Shown: positions 8,089 to 14,884, numbered from the stretch's first letter. The stretch: 26,955 nt of DNA from CAZRIP01 sp964600165 (GCA_964600165.1 CAZRIP010000042.1:1-26955); one strand, 5' to 3'. Program-made: numbers and translations. The notes: generated from the letters alone by a model not told the origin.

Positions 8089-9285
8089 CACTGAGCCGAG
8101 CAACGGCCAGCACGCGAGCGTGCACGCCGCCCCCACGCACGACAGCGCCGCCGCCCCGCCGTAGCCGCTCAGGCGAAGCGGGCCCGAGCGCAGCCAGTCG
8201 TACATGTTGCCGCCCACGGCGTTCGACGCCGAAGCCGCGATGTTGAACACGGACATGTACGCGGCGAAAGCCGTGGCCTCGGCCCAGGCCGGGCAGGATT
8301 GCGCCGCCCAGTCCATGACCGCGAGCCGCAAGCCGACCAAGAAGAACCCGACGACCACCGTCGCGATCGCCGTCGAGACAGGGCCCAGGAAAAACAAGTA
8401 GCCGAGCGCGAGCGGCGCTCCCGCGAAGACGGCCGCGCGCACGAGCCGCTCCGTCGGCCAAACGCGGCCGACGACGCGGCCGTACGCGACGGCGCCGAGC
8501 GCGCCCGCGAGTCCCCCGAGGGTGTCCAAGAAGCCGATGTATTGCGGCGTGAGCTTGAGCGTCTCGCTCTCGTAGTAGAACTGCGCGGCCCCGAGGAAAG
8601 GATAAAAGCTCCACAGGAAAATGAAGGCGCAGAGGGCCCAGAACCGCTTTTGCCCGACGAGAGCCCGAAGGCCGCGCGCCGCGCCGGACGCCGCGCTCGC
8701 GGCATCCGGCTCCCGAGACCAGACCGAGGAGACGAGGATCGTCGCCGAAAGAGCCGCCGCCAGCAAGAAGCTGCCGCGCATCGAGACGTGCGTCGTCATC
8801 CAGCCCCCGCCGAGGCCGGTCGCGACGATCGACAGGTAGAGCGCGGCGATCTTGACGGCTTGGAAAACGCCCGTGCGCGCGCTCGCCTTGCCTTCCTCGA
8901 CCATCACGGCGTCGCAGACGACGTCGCCGGCCGCGCCGCCGACGTTGACCAGGAGCAGCAGCGCGAGAAGCGGAGCGTACGCGTAGCCGCGCAGCCCCGC
9001 GAGGCAAAGCCACGCTCCCGTGGCGAGCGCCGCCATCAGCACGAAGTGCGGACGCCGACGGCGGCGGCCGACGGGCAGCAGATCGCTCACCAGGCCGAAC
9101 GCGGGCTTGATCAGGAACGGCAGCGTCATCCAGAACTCGAAGACGGAGGACTGGCCGGCCGTCAGATGAAGGCGGTCCTTGAGGAGATAGGAGATCGGCT
9201 CGTAGACGAAGCCGGCCAGTCCTTGCCCGACGTAGGTCAGCGCGAAGAAGAGATAGATCCGGTCCCAGCCGCGCTTCGGGGGCAT
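8035..9285 (-). CDS. BT1/FBT-type MFS transporter
   Basis: This encodes 416 residues with about 12 hydrophobic segments. The N-terminal half carries the folate-biopterin transporter (BT1) signatures: LPFLIKPAFGLVSD near residues 54-67, then RRRRRPHFVLMA, and G.AGDVV.DA.MVEEGK where the family has 'D..vDA...e'. BT1 proteins import folates or pterins in protozoa and plastids; bacterial members are mostly uncharacterised, so the substrate here is unknown. There is no folate gene nearby to help. The ATG at 9285 follows a -10-like TAAAAT after 9 bases. The 3' end extends 54 bases into the convergent NlpC gene; both reading frames look intact. Confidence 0.75.
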   Translation of the reverse strand: MPPKRGWDRIYLFFALTYVGQGLAGFVYEPISYLLKDRLHLTAGQSSVFEFWMTLPFLIKPAFGLVSDLLPVGRRRRRPHFVLMAALATGAWLCLAGLRGYAYAPLLALLLLVNVGGAAGDVVCDAVMVEEGKASARTGVFQAVKIAALYLSIVATGLGGGWMTTHVSMRGSFLLAAALSATILVSSVWSREPDAASAASGAARGLRALVGQKRFWALCAFIFLWSFYPFLGAAQFYYESETLKLTPQYIGFLDTLGGLAGALGAVAYGRVVGRVWPTERLVRAAVFAGAPLALGYLFFLGPVSTAIATVVVGFFLVGLRLAVMDWAAQSCPAWAEATAFAAYMSVFNIAASASNAVGGNMYDWLRSGPLRLSGYGGAAALSCVGAACTLACWPLLGSVLRDDPARAEVAGLVVSL

Positions 9286-9294
9286 GTAACAAGG

Positions 9295-9300
9295 ATTTTA
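9295..9300 (-). promoter_or_regulatory. -10 element (TAAAAT) of the transporter gene
   Basis: TAAAAT lies 9 bases before the ATG at 9285. It is embedded in AAAATGGATAAAATCC, nearly the same as the tatA promoter (AAAAATGATAAAATCC). No good -35 hexamer is seen 16-18 bases upstream. The mRNA would have almost no leader. Confidence 0.5.
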
Positions 9301-9319
9301 TCCATTTTCGCGGGATTCA

Positions 9320-9328
9320 TGGTATAAA
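9320..9328 (+). promoter_or_regulatory. Extended -10 element of the secreted-protein gene
   Basis: TGG-TATAAA (TG at 9320-9321, hexamer 9323-9328) lies 6 bases before the ATG at 9335. There is no recognisable -35; the TGn extension would compensate. It predicts a leaderless mRNA. Confidence 0.55.
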
Positions 9329-9334
9329 CGACCC

Positions 9335-9961
9335 ATGCGACCGACGCTTCTCCTTTTCTGCGCCCTCTGCATCATCCTGCTCGCGCCGCGCATCCGCGCG
9401 CAGGAAGACGGCGAGGAGGCCTCTCCCACGCCCCCGCCCGCCCCGCAGGCTTCCCCCATGAAGCAGCAGCAAGACCAGCAGGGCGATTCGTCGGGCCAAC
9501 AGGACGATCAGCCTCAATCGAGCCAGGAGGGCTCCGGCGAGTCGGCGGATGCCTCGGCGGGGAGCATGTCGCTCGACGACGCGCGCGTCAACATGATGAC
9601 CGTGGTCCAGGCGTTCCTTTCCGCGCGTCAGATAGACGGGCTCTGGCCTCTCAAGAGCAAGAGCGAGAAAGGCCGCCTGCTCAAACTCAAGCTCGAGAGC
9701 CGCGAGATCACGAAGTTCCGCGCTTCAGGCGGCACGAAATACTCCGGCACGCTCCCGTTCACCGACGTCAAGACCGGCCGCCCTTACGACGCGGACTTCA
9801 CGGTCGACATGCGCGGCGCGGATTGGAAGGTCGTGAGCATGAAGCTCGCGGCCGGCGCCAAGCGCAAGAGCAAGGCGAAAGGGAAAAAAGCCGACATCGA
9901 GATCGCGCTTCCCGCCAGCGCCCCGGACGCGGACGCGCCCGCCTCCGGCGACGCGCCCTAA
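9335..9961 (+). CDS. Secreted protein of unknown function, Gln/Ser/Pro-rich linker
   Basis: This encodes 208 residues and I do not recognise the family. Residues 1-22 are a signal peptide (ending IRA before QED). Residues about 23-80 are low complexity (Pro, Gln, Ser, Asp, Glu). Residues about 82-175 are a compact domain: a helix (DDARVNMMTVVQAFLSARQ), then a beta-rich part with SGTLPFTDVKTGRPYDADFTVDMRGADWKVVSMKL, which recalls the way small NTF2-like or single-domain lipoprotein folds end in 'W.V....L', but I cannot place it. The tail is Lys-rich, then Ala/Asp/Pro-rich. It stands alone, divergent from the transporter and convergent with tatC with a 2-base gap. An exported, envelope-located role is all that can be said. 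Confidence 0.7.
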   Translation: MRPTLLLFCALCIILLAPRIRAQEDGEEASPTPPPAPQASPMKQQQDQQGDSSGQQDDQPQSSQEGSGESADASAGSMSLDDARVNMMTVVQAFLSARQIDGLWPLKSKSEKGRLLKLKLESREITKFRASGGTKYSGTLPFTDVKTGRPYDADFTVDMRGADWKVVSMKLAAGAKRKSKAKGKKADIEIALPASAPDADAPASGDAP

Positions 9962-9963
9962 GC

Positions 9964-10683
9964 CTACGCGCGCTTCGAGAAGCGCATCGCCAGCAGCGAC
10001 AGCTCGAAGAGCGCGCTGATCGACGCGGCCAGGCAGATCTGGCTGAACACGTCGGGCGTGAAGAAGGCCGGGAAGATGAATGAGGCGAAATACACCAAGC
10101 GGCGGTACGGGATCAGCTGCTCGCGCGCGAGGATGCCCATCCAGTCGAGGATATAGAGCACGAGCGGGAACTCGAACGCCGCGCCGAACGCCAAGGACAA
10201 GGTCGTGATGAAGGAGAGATAAGCGCTGAGCGTGAGCAGCGGGCGGACCCCTTCCGAGCCGTAAGAGAGGAAGAACCTCATCGCCGCGGGCACGACGAGA
10301 AGCAAGCAAACGGCGACTCCCGAAAGGAAGAGCCCGTAAGCGAGCGGGACCATCGTCAGCAAGCGGCCGCGCCACTTGCGGTCGAGGGCGCGCGCCACGA
10401 ACAGCCAGACCTGATGAAGCAGCAGCGGCAGCGTCAACAAGAAGCCGCCGTAAAGGCCGACCTTGACCCGCGTGTGAAAGGCTTCAGCGGGCGCGATAAA
10501 CACGAGCTGGCCGGCGGGCCGCGCGAGCCAAGAGAGCAGCCGGCCCGAGAACTGGAAGACGAGCAAGCCGCCGGCTCCGACGATGCCCAGCGACCAGATG
10601 ATCCGCTCGCGCAGCTCGACCAAATGCGCCGTGAAGGGCATCGGATGGTCTTCCATCAGCTCCGGCACGAGCGCCTCGATCAT
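9964..10683 (-). CDS. tatC: Sec-independent (twin-arginine) translocase subunit TatC
   Basis: This encodes 239 residues with six hydrophobic segments. Diagnostic parts are MPFTAHLVELRERI near residues 15-28 (N-terminal contact site for the twin-arginine signal), the first periplasmic loop with P.EAFHTRVKV, AFEFPLVL in the middle with the conserved Glu, and TPDVFSQ near the start of the fifth helix. TatC recognises folded cargo with a twin-arginine signal and forms the channel with TatA. The start chosen overlaps the stop of the upstream nucleotidyltransferase gene (ATGA); the downstream Met15 is a possible alternative. No separate tatB is seen, so this looks like a minimal TatA-TatC pair. None of the exported proteins in this window has an RR signal. 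Confidence 0.93.
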   Translation of the reverse strand: MIEALVPELMEDHPMPFTAHLVELRERIIWSLGIVGAGGLLVFQFSGRLLSWLARPAGQLVFIAPAEAFHTRVKVGLYGGFLLTLPLLLHQVWLFVARALDRKWRGRLLTMVPLAYGLFLSGVAVCLLLVVPAAMRFFLSYGSEGVRPLLTLSAYLSFITTLSLAFGAAFEFPLVLYILDWMGILAREQLIPYRRLVYFASFIFPAFFTPDVFSQICLAASISALFELSLLAMRFSKRA

Positions 10684-11063
10684 CCGCAGGTCTCCTCTTT
10701 GCCGGGATACCAGGGAAGCTGGACGACCTCGACGCCGAGATCGGCGACGGCGCGCTCGGTCGCCGCGTCGGGGAGGCGCTGATCGTAGCCGAGGACGAGG
10801 ACGTCGGGGCGCTCGTCGATGAGCGTGCGCGCGAAGCTGTCGGGGCGGCCGACGACGACGCGGTCGGCCACGCCGAGGGCCTCGAGCCGCTGTTTGCGCT
10901 CGGAGGCCGGGACGGCGTTGACCTTCCGGTTGTGGGCGTCGTTCGACACGACGACGACGAGCTCGTCTCCCAACGACCTGGCGGTCTGAAGCATATGCAG
11001 ATGAGCCTTATGCAGCCGGTTGAAGCACCCGGCCGCGAAGACTTTCCGCTTGCGCGAGGCCAA
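10680..11063 (-). CDS. Cytidylyl/adenylyltransferase-like protein (RibL/TagD-like fold)
   Basis: This encodes 127 residues from a TTG start placed directly after the tatA stop. Residues 8-22 (VFAAGCFNRLHKAHL) are a variant of the nucleotidyltransferase motif G.FD..H.GH, with His18 and His21 kept but Asp replaced by Asn15 and Gly by Ala20. LGYDQ at 91-95 is typical of archaeal FAD synthase (RibL) and glycerol-3-phosphate cytidylyltransferase-like proteins. The usual C-terminal ISST..R motif is not visible. It transfers a nucleotide to a phosphorylated substrate in related families; the substrate here cannot be told. The gene is sandwiched without gaps between tatA and tatC, an unusual place for a small soluble enzyme. 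Confidence 0.7.
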   Translation of the reverse strand: MASRKRKVFAAGCFNRLHKAHLHMLQTARSLGDELVVVVSNDAHNRKVNAVPASERKQRLEALGVADRVVVGRPDSFARTLIDERPDVLVLGYDQRLPDAATERAVADLGVEVVQLPWYPGKEETCG

Positions 11064-11252
11064 TTAGGACGGCTTGGTCGCCGACGTCTCGACCTTCTTG
11101 GGCTCTTCGTCGAGCCCTTCGCGCAAGCCCTGCTTGAACATGTTGACGGCCCGGCCGCACTGGCGCGCGAACTCCGGGATCTTGTTGGGGCCGAAGAGAA
11201 CTAGACCCACGATCAAGATCACGAGCAGCTCGCCGAAGCTGAAATCACCCAT
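11064..11252 (-). CDS. tatA: Twin-arginine translocase subunit TatA
   Basis: This encodes 62 residues. A short N-terminal membrane helix (FGELLVILIVGLVLFG, about 6-21) is followed by the hinge FGPNKIPEFAR (20-30), an amphipathic helix to about residue 45 and a charged tail, the standard TatA/E layout. The start used is the ATG at 11252, where homology begins; an earlier in-frame ATG at 11294 overlaps the -10 box of the promoter and would add a non-homologous Arg-rich stretch. The stop TAA is directly followed by the TTG of the next gene, so the order is tatA, nucleotidyltransferase, tatC in one operon. Confidence 0.92.
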   Translation of the reverse strand: MGDFSFGELLVILIVGLVLFGPNKIPEFARQCGRAVNMFKQGLREGLDEEPKKVETSATKPS

Positions 11253-11284
11253 TGGTGGACACCCCCGAAGTCTACGACGAGTGG

Positions 11285-11293
11285 ATTTTATCA
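11285..11293 (-). promoter_or_regulatory. Extended -10 promoter of the tat operon
   Basis: TGA-TAAAAT (hexamer 11290-11285) on the minus strand gives a start site near 11278 and a leader of about 26 bases before the tatA ATG at 11252. This is the one promoter here that leaves room for a leader. It shares the AATG(G)ATAAAATCC string with the transporter promoter. Confidence 0.5.
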
Positions 11294-11298
11294 TTTTT

Positions 11299-11307
11299 TG
11301 CTAAAAT
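11299..11307 (+). promoter_or_regulatory. Extended -10 promoter of the cytochrome c gene
   Basis: TGC-TAAAAT (hexamer 11302-11307) lies 6 bases before the GTG at 11314. No -35 is seen. It is divergent from and nearly overlaps the tat promoter, so the two may compete or be co-regulated. Confidence 0.55.
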
Positions 11308-11313
11308 TCGAGC

Positions 11314-11988
11314 GTGAAACGGGTCGCCCTCGGCCTCCTGATCGCGGCCTCGGCCGCCTGCTCGAAACCTATTCCCCCCGGACCCGAGGCGGGCGAGGCC
11401 TATTTCAAGGCGCTCAATTGCCGCTCCTGCCACCGCGTCGGCGCCGACGGCGGCGTCAGCGGCCCCGACCTGACGACCGTCGGCTTCCGGCACTCTAAGC
11501 CTTGGCTCGACGCCTGGCTCGCGAACCCGCAAGGTTGGAAGCCCGACACGCTGATGCCGAACCCGCACTTGGCCGCGGGAGCGCGCGCGGGCGTCGTCGA
11601 GTATCTCTCGACGCTCAAGGGCCAGTCGTGGAACGGGAGTCCTCCGTGGGTCGGAGCTTCCGGGGTCGACGAGGGGCGCCTGATATTCGAGAAAGCCGGC
11701 TGCGTCGCCTGCCACGGCCGGGGCGGCGTCGGCGGCTCCCCGAACAACAACGTCAAGGGAAACAAGATCCCCGCGCTCGACGTCGTCTCGCAGACCTATA
11801 CGAAAGACGAGCTCGTCAAGAAGATCTCGCGAGGCGTCAAGCCCGAGAAGGCCGATCCGAACGGTCCCGAGCCGCTGGTGTTCATGCCGCCTTGGGGCGA
11901 GATGCTCAAGCCCGACGAGATCTCGGCCGTCGCCGATTACCTCCTGACCCTCAAGCGCGCCGGCGGCGAGCCCGGCCCGGGGTTCTGA
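11314..11988 (+). CDS. Di-heme c-type cytochrome lipoprotein
   Basis: This encodes 224 residues with a GTG start. The signal peptide ends in a lipobox (SAAC, lipidated Cys16). Two c-heme sites are present: CRSCH at 36-40 and CVACH at 130-134. Candidate distal Met ligands are Met81 (TLMPNP) and Met191 (VFMPPW). The protein is two tandem cytochrome c domains of about 100 residues, the second with SPNNNVKGNKIPAL. It is a clear paralogue of the cytochrome at 20474-21190, with the same length, the same two sites and the same PNNNV and MP.WG segments. It is expected to sit on the periplasmic membrane face and carry electrons, probably to the cytochrome oxidase encoded 3 kb downstream. It is transcribed alone. 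Confidence 0.9.
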   Translation: MKRVALGLLIAASAACSKPIPPGPEAGEAYFKALNCRSCHRVGADGGVSGPDLTTVGFRHSKPWLDAWLANPQGWKPDTLMPNPHLAAGARAGVVEYLSTLKGQSWNGSPPWVGASGVDEGRLIFEKAGCVACHGRGGVGGSPNNNVKGNKIPALDVVSQTYTKDELVKKISRGVKPEKADPNGPEPLVFMPPWGEMLKPDEISAVADYLLTLKRAGGEPGPGF

Positions 11989-11990
11989 TA

Positions 11991-12488
11991 TTATTCAGCG
12001 GGAGCGCGCCGCGGAGCCTTGCTGGTCAATCTCACGAGGACGCGCAGCGGCAATGAGCGATAGGCGAGCCCCGCGGGCAAGTCCCGATCCGAAGGCGCCG
12101 TCAGATGGTAGTCTCTCAACAACCCCAATTGCCGAAGCTGCGCGAAGAGTTGGCTGGAAAGCTCTTGCCAATCGCTGGACCCGCCCGCGAAGTCGTAAAT
12201 CAACGACCAAGAACCTTTCTCGCTGCTTCTCCCATGCGGGAGCTCGAATCCGTTGTGGCCGTTCAACACGTCCGCCACGGCCTGTTTGACTCGCTCTGAA
12301 TCATCGGTCTCGATGATGTAAGCCGCGCGCGGGACGAGTTTCCGATCGACCGCCGTCGAGCGTGCCGCCGGCGACGTCAGACTCGACCTCAAATCATCAC
12401 TGCCGGAAGTCTGCGCCTCAGTGGTGCCGTTCCTGGCGACGAGCAGCGTGAGCACGAGAAGTGAAAATCCCATGAGATTTCTTTTCAT
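11991..12488 (-). CDS. Small secreted protein of unknown function
   Basis: This encodes 165 residues. An N-terminal signal peptide or anchor (residues 1 to about 25, ending TEA before QT) is followed by a Ser/Thr-rich region and a domain from about residue 48 (KLVPRAAYIIETDDSERVKQAV, an alpha/beta start) to a Leu/Arg-rich end. I recognise no family. The gene is less GC-biased than its neighbours, with more A/T at third positions, which may reflect weaker selection or more recent acquisition. It follows the acyltransferase gene after 32 bases, in which TATCAT (12505-12500) could be a -10 about 11 bases before the ATG. It is convergent with the cytochrome c gene (2-base gap). Confidence 0.65.
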   Translation of the reverse strand: MKRNLMGFSLLVLTLLVARNGTTEAQTSGSDDLRSSLTSPAARSTAVDRKLVPRAAYIIETDDSERVKQAVADVLNGHNGFELPHGRSSEKGSWSLIYDFAGGSSDWQELSSQLFAQLRQLGLLRDYHLTAPSDRDLPAGLAYRSLPLRVLVRLTSKAPRRAPAE

Positions 12489-12520
12489 CCAGCCACGCTA
12501 TGATATTCGCGGAGCAATTC

Positions 12521-13201
12521 CTAGGTCCAGGGGCAGTGCCGGTCGCGCCGAGTCTCGAGGTCGCGCATCACGTTGGCGCGGAAGTCTTCGCCGCCGTAGC
12601 CGAGCGACCGTTTGTAATCCTCGATGGGGATCTCCTCGAAGCGCACGCGCACGCGCTTGAAGAGCCGCGGCAGCCCCTCGCCCGGCGCCTGGACGTGGTG
12701 CAGACCCTCGCTGTAAGTGAGCAGGAGCGTCCCGCGCGACTTGCGCGAAAGGACGTCGACGACGCCTCCGCGCATCGTCATCGGCCGCCCGTGCTTGTCG
12801 AGACCGTCGGGCCGCTTCATGCGGCCCTCGGGCGACATCAAGACGATCGTCTCGTCTTGCACCTTGTCGGTGAACTCCCGCCACGACTTGTCCCGGTTGC
12901 GCGTCACGCTCGCCACTTCGGGAAGCATGAATTTGAATAGGCGGCCCGTGATCGGACGATCGAGCGTGCTGTCGGCGCCCGGCAAGAGCCCGCGCCGCGA
13001 CAGATCCCACAAGAAACGGAACGGGAACACGCCGAGGAGGATCGGCTCGAAGAGGCTCGTGTGGTTGAGGAGGAGACCCACGCGCGCGCGCACGAAAGGA
13101 TGCTCCGGGCGCGTCCCGACCCACTCGACCTCGAACCGATAGAAGATCCGGCTGAGGATCTTGATGCCGGCAAGAAGCAGGAACCGGGGGGCGGCGGCCA
13201 T
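12521..13201 (-). CDS. PlsC-like 1-acyl-glycerol-phosphate acyltransferase-type protein
   Basis: This encodes 226 residues from the ATG at 13201; a TTG at 13210 would add three residues. Motif I is NHTSLFEP (His47, Glu52): the family rule is His-x4-Asp, here His-x4-Glu. The later MSPEGRMKRP (124-127 PEGR) is the motif III equivalent that binds the phosphate. A short hydrophobic N-terminus (FLLLAGIKIL) suggests membrane association. Family members transfer an acyl chain to a glycerophosphate or similar acceptor in phospholipid or lipid A synthesis; the acceptor here is unknown. The start lies within 15 bases of the radical SAM stop, so the two are probably cotranscribed, although TATAGT (13215-13210) could serve as a weak internal -10. 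Confidence 0.75.
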   Translation of the reverse strand: MAAAPRFLLLAGIKILSRIFYRFEVEWVGTRPEHPFVRARVGLLLNHTSLFEPILLGVFPFRFLWDLSRRGLLPGADSTLDRPITGRLFKFMLPEVASVTRNRDKSWREFTDKVQDETIVLMSPEGRMKRPDGLDKHGRPMTMRGGVVDVLSRKSRGTLLLTYSEGLHHVQAPGEGLPRLFKRVRVRFEEIPIEDYKRSLGYGGEDFRANVMRDLETRRDRHCPWT

Positions 13202-13215
13202 CTCCGGCAACTATA

Positions 13216-14271
13216 TCAAGAAAAGAGCTCGAGCTGCGGCCCGCCGCGCCGCTTGAACGACGCCGTGGAAAGCGCGAAGCGATTCCTGTTCAACCCAGCC
13301 TTCTTGCGGCCGAGCTCGAAGAGCGCGGCGATCTGCTCGGCGAAATTCCCCCGCCCGCGCATCCGCTCGCCGAAGCGCGGCTCGTAGAGCTTGCCGCCGC
13401 GCATCGCGCGCAGCTGGCTCAAGACCTTCTCCTTGCGGTCCGGGAAGTGCAGGCTGAGCCACTCCTCGAAAAGCGGCGCCACCGCGTAAGGAAGGCGCAC
13501 GACGGTGAAGCCCGCCGCTTTCGCGCCGGCGTCGGCGGCCGCTTTCAAAATGGCGGGAAGCTCGTGGTCGTTGATCCCGGGGATGACCGGCGCGGCGTTG
13601 ACGGAGACGAAGGCGCCGGCCTTGGCCAGGACCTCGATCGCCTGAAGCCTTTTATAAGGAGCCGACGCGCGCGGCTCGAGCTTGCGCGCGACCTCAGGAT
13701 CCAAAGTCGTGATCGAGACGCAAGCCGCGCCGGCGTCGTATTTGGCGAGCTCGGCGAAGACGTCGGCGTCGCGCGCGACGAGGGCGTTCTTGGTGATCAC
13801 GCCGACCGGGTTGCGGAACTCCGCGAAGACCTCCAGGCAGCGCCGCGTCAGGCGCAGCTTGCGCTCGACCGGCTGATAGCAATCCGTCACGCCGCTCATC
13901 ACGACGACGTCCGGCCTCCACCGCGGAGACGAGAGCTCTTCTCTCAGAAGCAGAGGCGCGTTCTCCTTGACCATGATCCGCGACTCGAAGTCCAGGCCCG
14001 CCGAGAAGCCGAGGTACTCGTGCGTCGGCCGCGCGTAGCAATAGGCGCAGCCGTGCTCGCAGCCGCGATAAGGGTTCAGGCTCCAGGTGAACGGGACGTC
14101 CGGGCTGTCGTTGCTCGTCAGGATCGTCCGCGAGGCGTCCTTATAAAGGAGGGTCTTCGGGGCGATCTCCTCGGAGGGATCGGCGTCCTCGTCGCGCTCG
14201 TAGGCGATACTCTCGAAGCGGTTGGGCGGGTTCGACGCCGCGCCGCGGCCTTTGAGTCCCTCGGAGGGCAT
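13216..14271 (-). CDS. PA0069-family radical SAM protein (SplB-like)
   Basis: This encodes 351 residues. The radical SAM cluster motif CEHGCAYCYAR has Cys71, Cys75 and Cys78 within NPYRGCEHGC, the signature of the PA0069/Rv2578c group of COG1533, related to spore photoproduct lyase. Further support comes from PTHEYLGF..GLDFE.RI.VKENAP, MSGVTDCYQP.E, TKN.L..RD, VSITTLD, APVIPGINDHE and FTVVRLPY. The protein binds a 4Fe-4S cluster and S-adenosylmethionine; a DNA-repair or nucleic-acid function is suspected for the family but not proven. The ATG at 14271 is preceded after 6 bases by an extended -10, and a perfect SOS-box-like palindrome lies immediately upstream, which fits a damage-inducible gene. 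Confidence 0.9.
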   Translation of the reverse strand: MPSEGLKGRGAASNPPNRFESIAYERDEDADPSEEIAPKTLLYKDASRTILTSNDSPDVPFTWSLNPYRGCEHGCAYCYARPTHEYLGFSAGLDFESRIMVKENAPLLLREELSSPRWRPDVVVMSGVTDCYQPVERKLRLTRRCLEVFAEFRNPVGVITKNALVARDADVFAELAKYDAGAACVSITTLDPEVARKLEPRASAPYKRLQAIEVLAKAGAFVSVNAAPVIPGINDHELPAILKAAADAGAKAAGFTVVRLPYAVAPLFEEWLSLHFPDRKEKVLSQLRAMRGGKLYEPRFGERMRGRGNFAEQIAALFELGRKKAGLNRNRFALSTASFKRRGGPQLELFS

Positions 14272-14277
14272 GTCCCG

Positions 14278-14286
14278 ATGATATCA
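14278..14286 (-). promoter_or_regulatory. Extended -10 promoter of the radical SAM gene
   Basis: TGA-TATCAT (hexamer 14283-14278 on the minus strand) ends 6 bases before the ATG at 14271, predicting a leaderless mRNA. The surrounding GATATCATAATATC (14280-14293) is itself an inverted repeat. No independent -35 is seen; that region is occupied by the operator-like palindrome. Confidence 0.55.
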
Positions 14287-14291
14287 TAATA

Positions 14292-14307
14292 TCGAACATT
14301 TGTTCGA
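14292..14307. promoter_or_regulatory. LexA/SOS-box-like operator
   Basis: TCGAACATTTGTTCGA is a 16-base inverted repeat with the GAAC-N4-GTTC core of Gram-positive and actinobacterial LexA boxes; the two outer 6-base arms (TCGAAC and GTTCGA) are exact complements. It covers the -35 position of the radical SAM promoter, where a bound repressor would block polymerase. It lies in the 40-base gap after the response regulator stop. Confidence 0.65.
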
Positions 14308-14311
14308 ATCG

Positions 14312-14734
14312 TCAGCGCAGCGGAGGCAAGACGCAGGCCTCGAACCAATAACTGCCGAGGACTCTCAACAAGCGCGTCAGGGTCTCGCATTCCGAGCACT
14401 TCACCATGTACGAGTTGGCCCCCGCCCGGTACGCCCCGAGCACGTCGACCTCGGCGGCCGACGTCGTCAAGACGATGACGGGGATCACGCGCAGCTCCTC
14501 GTCGCGCTTGATCTCGGCCAGCGCCTGGCGGCCGTCCTTGCGCGGCATGTCCAAATCGAGCAGGATGAGATCGGGACGCGTCCCCGCGCGCAGGACCTCG
14601 AGGAGCTCCTCGCCGTCTCTCACGCGGTCGAGCCGGCCCCGCCAGCCGTCGTTTTTGAGAGCCTCCTGGAGCAGGAACGCGTCGTCCTCGTCGTCTTCCG
14701 CGAGCAGCACCAACGGCTCGGCTTCTCGGCTCAC
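14312..14734 (-). CDS. Single-domain response regulator (CheY/Rcp1-like)
   Basis: This encodes 140 residues with a GTG start. It is a lone receiver domain: acidic pair in AEDDEDD (13-18), phospho-acceptor Asp60 in LILLDLDMPRKDG, switch Thr90 in PVIVLTTS, and Lys112 in SYMVKCSE. The sequence resembles the Rcp1 group, which works with phytochrome-like or other hybrid sensor kinases and lacks an output domain. No kinase gene lies next to it, so its partner is elsewhere. A six-codon reading frame (ATG at 14751, TGA at 14733-14731) ends across the GTG start. Confidence 0.85.
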   Translation of the reverse strand: MSREAEPLVLLAEDDEDDAFLLQEALKNDGWRGRLDRVRDGEELLEVLRAGTRPDLILLDLDMPRKDGRQALAEIKRDEELRVIPVIVLTTSAAEVDVLGAYRAGANSYMVKCSECETLTRLLRVLGSYWFEACVLPPLR

Positions 14735-14884
14735 CGCTTGTCGCCTCTCATGCCGATGATGATATCGCTCATGGAGACGCCAGGCGATGGCCCAGGGGAA
14801 GTGATTAGGTGAAATCCTGATGACTGGGGCCCGGGCCGTCCGCTTGCATTGCTTGCGCGCATTTGTTAGATTCGTTGCGCTTCA
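14735..14884. promoter_or_regulatory. Intergenic region between response regulator and cox operon
   Basis: This 150-base divergent gap is the longest gene-free stretch in the window. For the minus strand, TATCAT (14764-14759) stands 7 bases before an ATG at 14751 that opens a six-codon frame (MRGDKR) whose TGA overlaps the GTG start of the response regulator. For the plus strand, the cox promoter lies at 14844-14872. I see no tRNA, terminator or riboswitch in it. Confidence 0.45.
14844..14872 (+). promoter_or_regulatory. Promoter of the cytochrome oxidase operon
   Basis: TTGCAT (14844-14849), a 17-base spacer and TAGATT (14867-14872) preceded by TGT (extended -10) are followed by 12 bases and the ATG of coxB. 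The match is moderate. The leader would be only about five bases. Confidence 0.45.

Noticed and set aside
11253..11294. Earlier in-frame start for tatA
   Set aside because: The ATG overlaps the -10 box and would add an Arg-rich stretch before the membrane helix, which TatA does not have.
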